The notes under the pieces: model-generated | Told to the model about the DNA's origin: nothing | Database searches by the model: none | Seen by the model: the letters and a program-made list of their open reading frames with translations, nothing else | Position numbers and translations under genes: made by a program | Assembly (NCBI RefSeq): GCF_017592335.1 | Contig: NZ_JACNMP010000011.1 | Location: 50,997 to 114,996 of the forward strand | Direction of reading: 5' to 3' | From: Pseudaestuariivita rosea | Lineage (GTDB): Bacteria; Pseudomonadota; Alphaproteobacteria; Rhodobacterales; Rhodobacteraceae | DNA length: 64,000 nucleotides | In this document: piece by piece, positions 63,808-64,000 of the stretch | Layout of the letters: each line of letters starts with the position of its first letter | Numbering within the stretch: position 1 is the first letter of the stretch

Positions 63808-63870
63808 GGGGGCTTTGCCCCCTCAGGCCTTTGGCCTTCACCCCCAGAGTACTTACTTCCAAGAAGAAGG
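63808..63870. repeat. Rhodobacterales-type intergenic repeat, second copy
   Basis: GGGGGC-TTT-GCCCCC (63808-63822), AGGCC-TTT-GGCCT (63825-63837), then CACCCCCAGAGTACTTACTT and AAGAAGAAGG. It has the same layout as the bchY-bchZ element at 36772. It may act as a terminator for the importer operon. Confidence 0.65.
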
Positions 63871-63874
63871 GGCT

Positions 63875-64000
63875 AGAGCGTGATGAAATCGACCTGAATC
63901 AAGGGGGATTCACATAGGCTTATTTTGCTGATTCACTGTCGCCGACCACAAGATGGAGGGCGAGCAGTGGGTAAGGCACTTTCGATGGACCTTCGGGAGA
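63875..64000 (+). mobile_element. left end of an IS630-family element, with transposase start
   Basis: A TA at 63874-63875 is followed by GAGCGTGATGAAATCGACC, an end sequence of the kind found on IS630-type elements, then a TGAATC-AAGGGG-GATTCA stem. GTG 63967 starts the transposase, reading MGKALSMDLRE before the window ends. This N terminus is typical of IS630-family transposases. The element continues outside the window. Confidence 0.7.

Overview
The window looks like chromosomal DNA of a marine aerobic anoxygenic phototroph of the Roseobacter group (Rhodobacterales, Alphaproteobacteria). The evidence is a bacteriochlorophyll/carotenoid/reaction-centre cluster with pufC and no pufX, a DmdC-type acyl-CoA dehydrogenase, many small Rhodobacterales-type conserved proteins (aa3 oxidase subunit IV, DUF1826, AztD), typical alphaproteobacterial regulatory sites (PpsR, Zur and Irr boxes), and GC-rich Rhodobacterales intergenic repeats. 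No rRNA, tRNA or CRISPR array was found.

Layout. 0-9.7 kb: kynurenine degradation (formamidase tail, kynU), YqeY, carA, a run of small conserved genes with an Lrp/AsnC regulator, a metallo-hydrolase/acyl-CoA dehydrogenase pair, and tsaC. 9.7-10.9 kb: a gene-poor, lower-GC stretch with a frameshifted gene and an unusual array of palindromic 41-bp repeats next to DnaA-box and CtrA-like sequences. 10.9-16 kb: a DUF599 membrane protein and the glycolate oxidase operon glcDEF. 16-23.7 kb: nhaA, a KpsT/KpsE-type capsule export pair with kdsA and a phosphohexomutase, then an MscS channel and a 47-residue membrane protein closed by a strong terminator. 23.9-27.6 kb: a sitABCD-type Mn/Fe importer behind a palindromic operator.

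28.4-44.2 kb: the photosynthesis block. crtC and crtD run leftward; crtE-crtF and bchCXYZ-pufQBALMC run rightward; dxs follows. PpsR boxes (TGT-N12-ACA) lie in tandem between crtD and crtE and before bchC. bchC-bchX, small ORF-bchY and bchZ-pufQ are joined by ATGA overlaps. Together these genes make spheroidene-type carotenoids, convert chlorophyllide a towards bacteriochlorophyll a, and supply LH1 and the reaction centre; dxs feeds isoprenoid precursors. The block is bounded by unrelated genes on both sides, so the other photosynthesis genes (puhA, bchFNBHLM, bchIDO, crtIB and others) must lie elsewhere. Several dispersed repeats have entered this block: inside crtD, inside a small ORF between bchX and bchY, between bchY and bchZ, and before dxs.

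44-47.2 kb: a DUF4139 protein and a decayed stretch with an IS3-family remnant. 47.2-50.7 kb: a zinc-scarcity operon (COG0523 GTPase, AztD, DUF1826, a small protein) behind a Zur box. 50.8-58.8 kb: acyltransferase, serine hydrolase, nth, sugar/nucleoside kinase, class IV aminotransferase, UspA protein, an Irr box before a NifU-type gene, a GFA protein, tsaB and rimI. 59-63.8 kb: a BMP-type nucleoside ABC importer. The window ends in the left end of an IS630-family element.

The most unusual signals are the 41-bp palindromic repeats at 10.75 kb, the repeat-derived coding sequence in crtD and in the bchX-bchY small ORF, and the absence of a start codon in the crtC frame.
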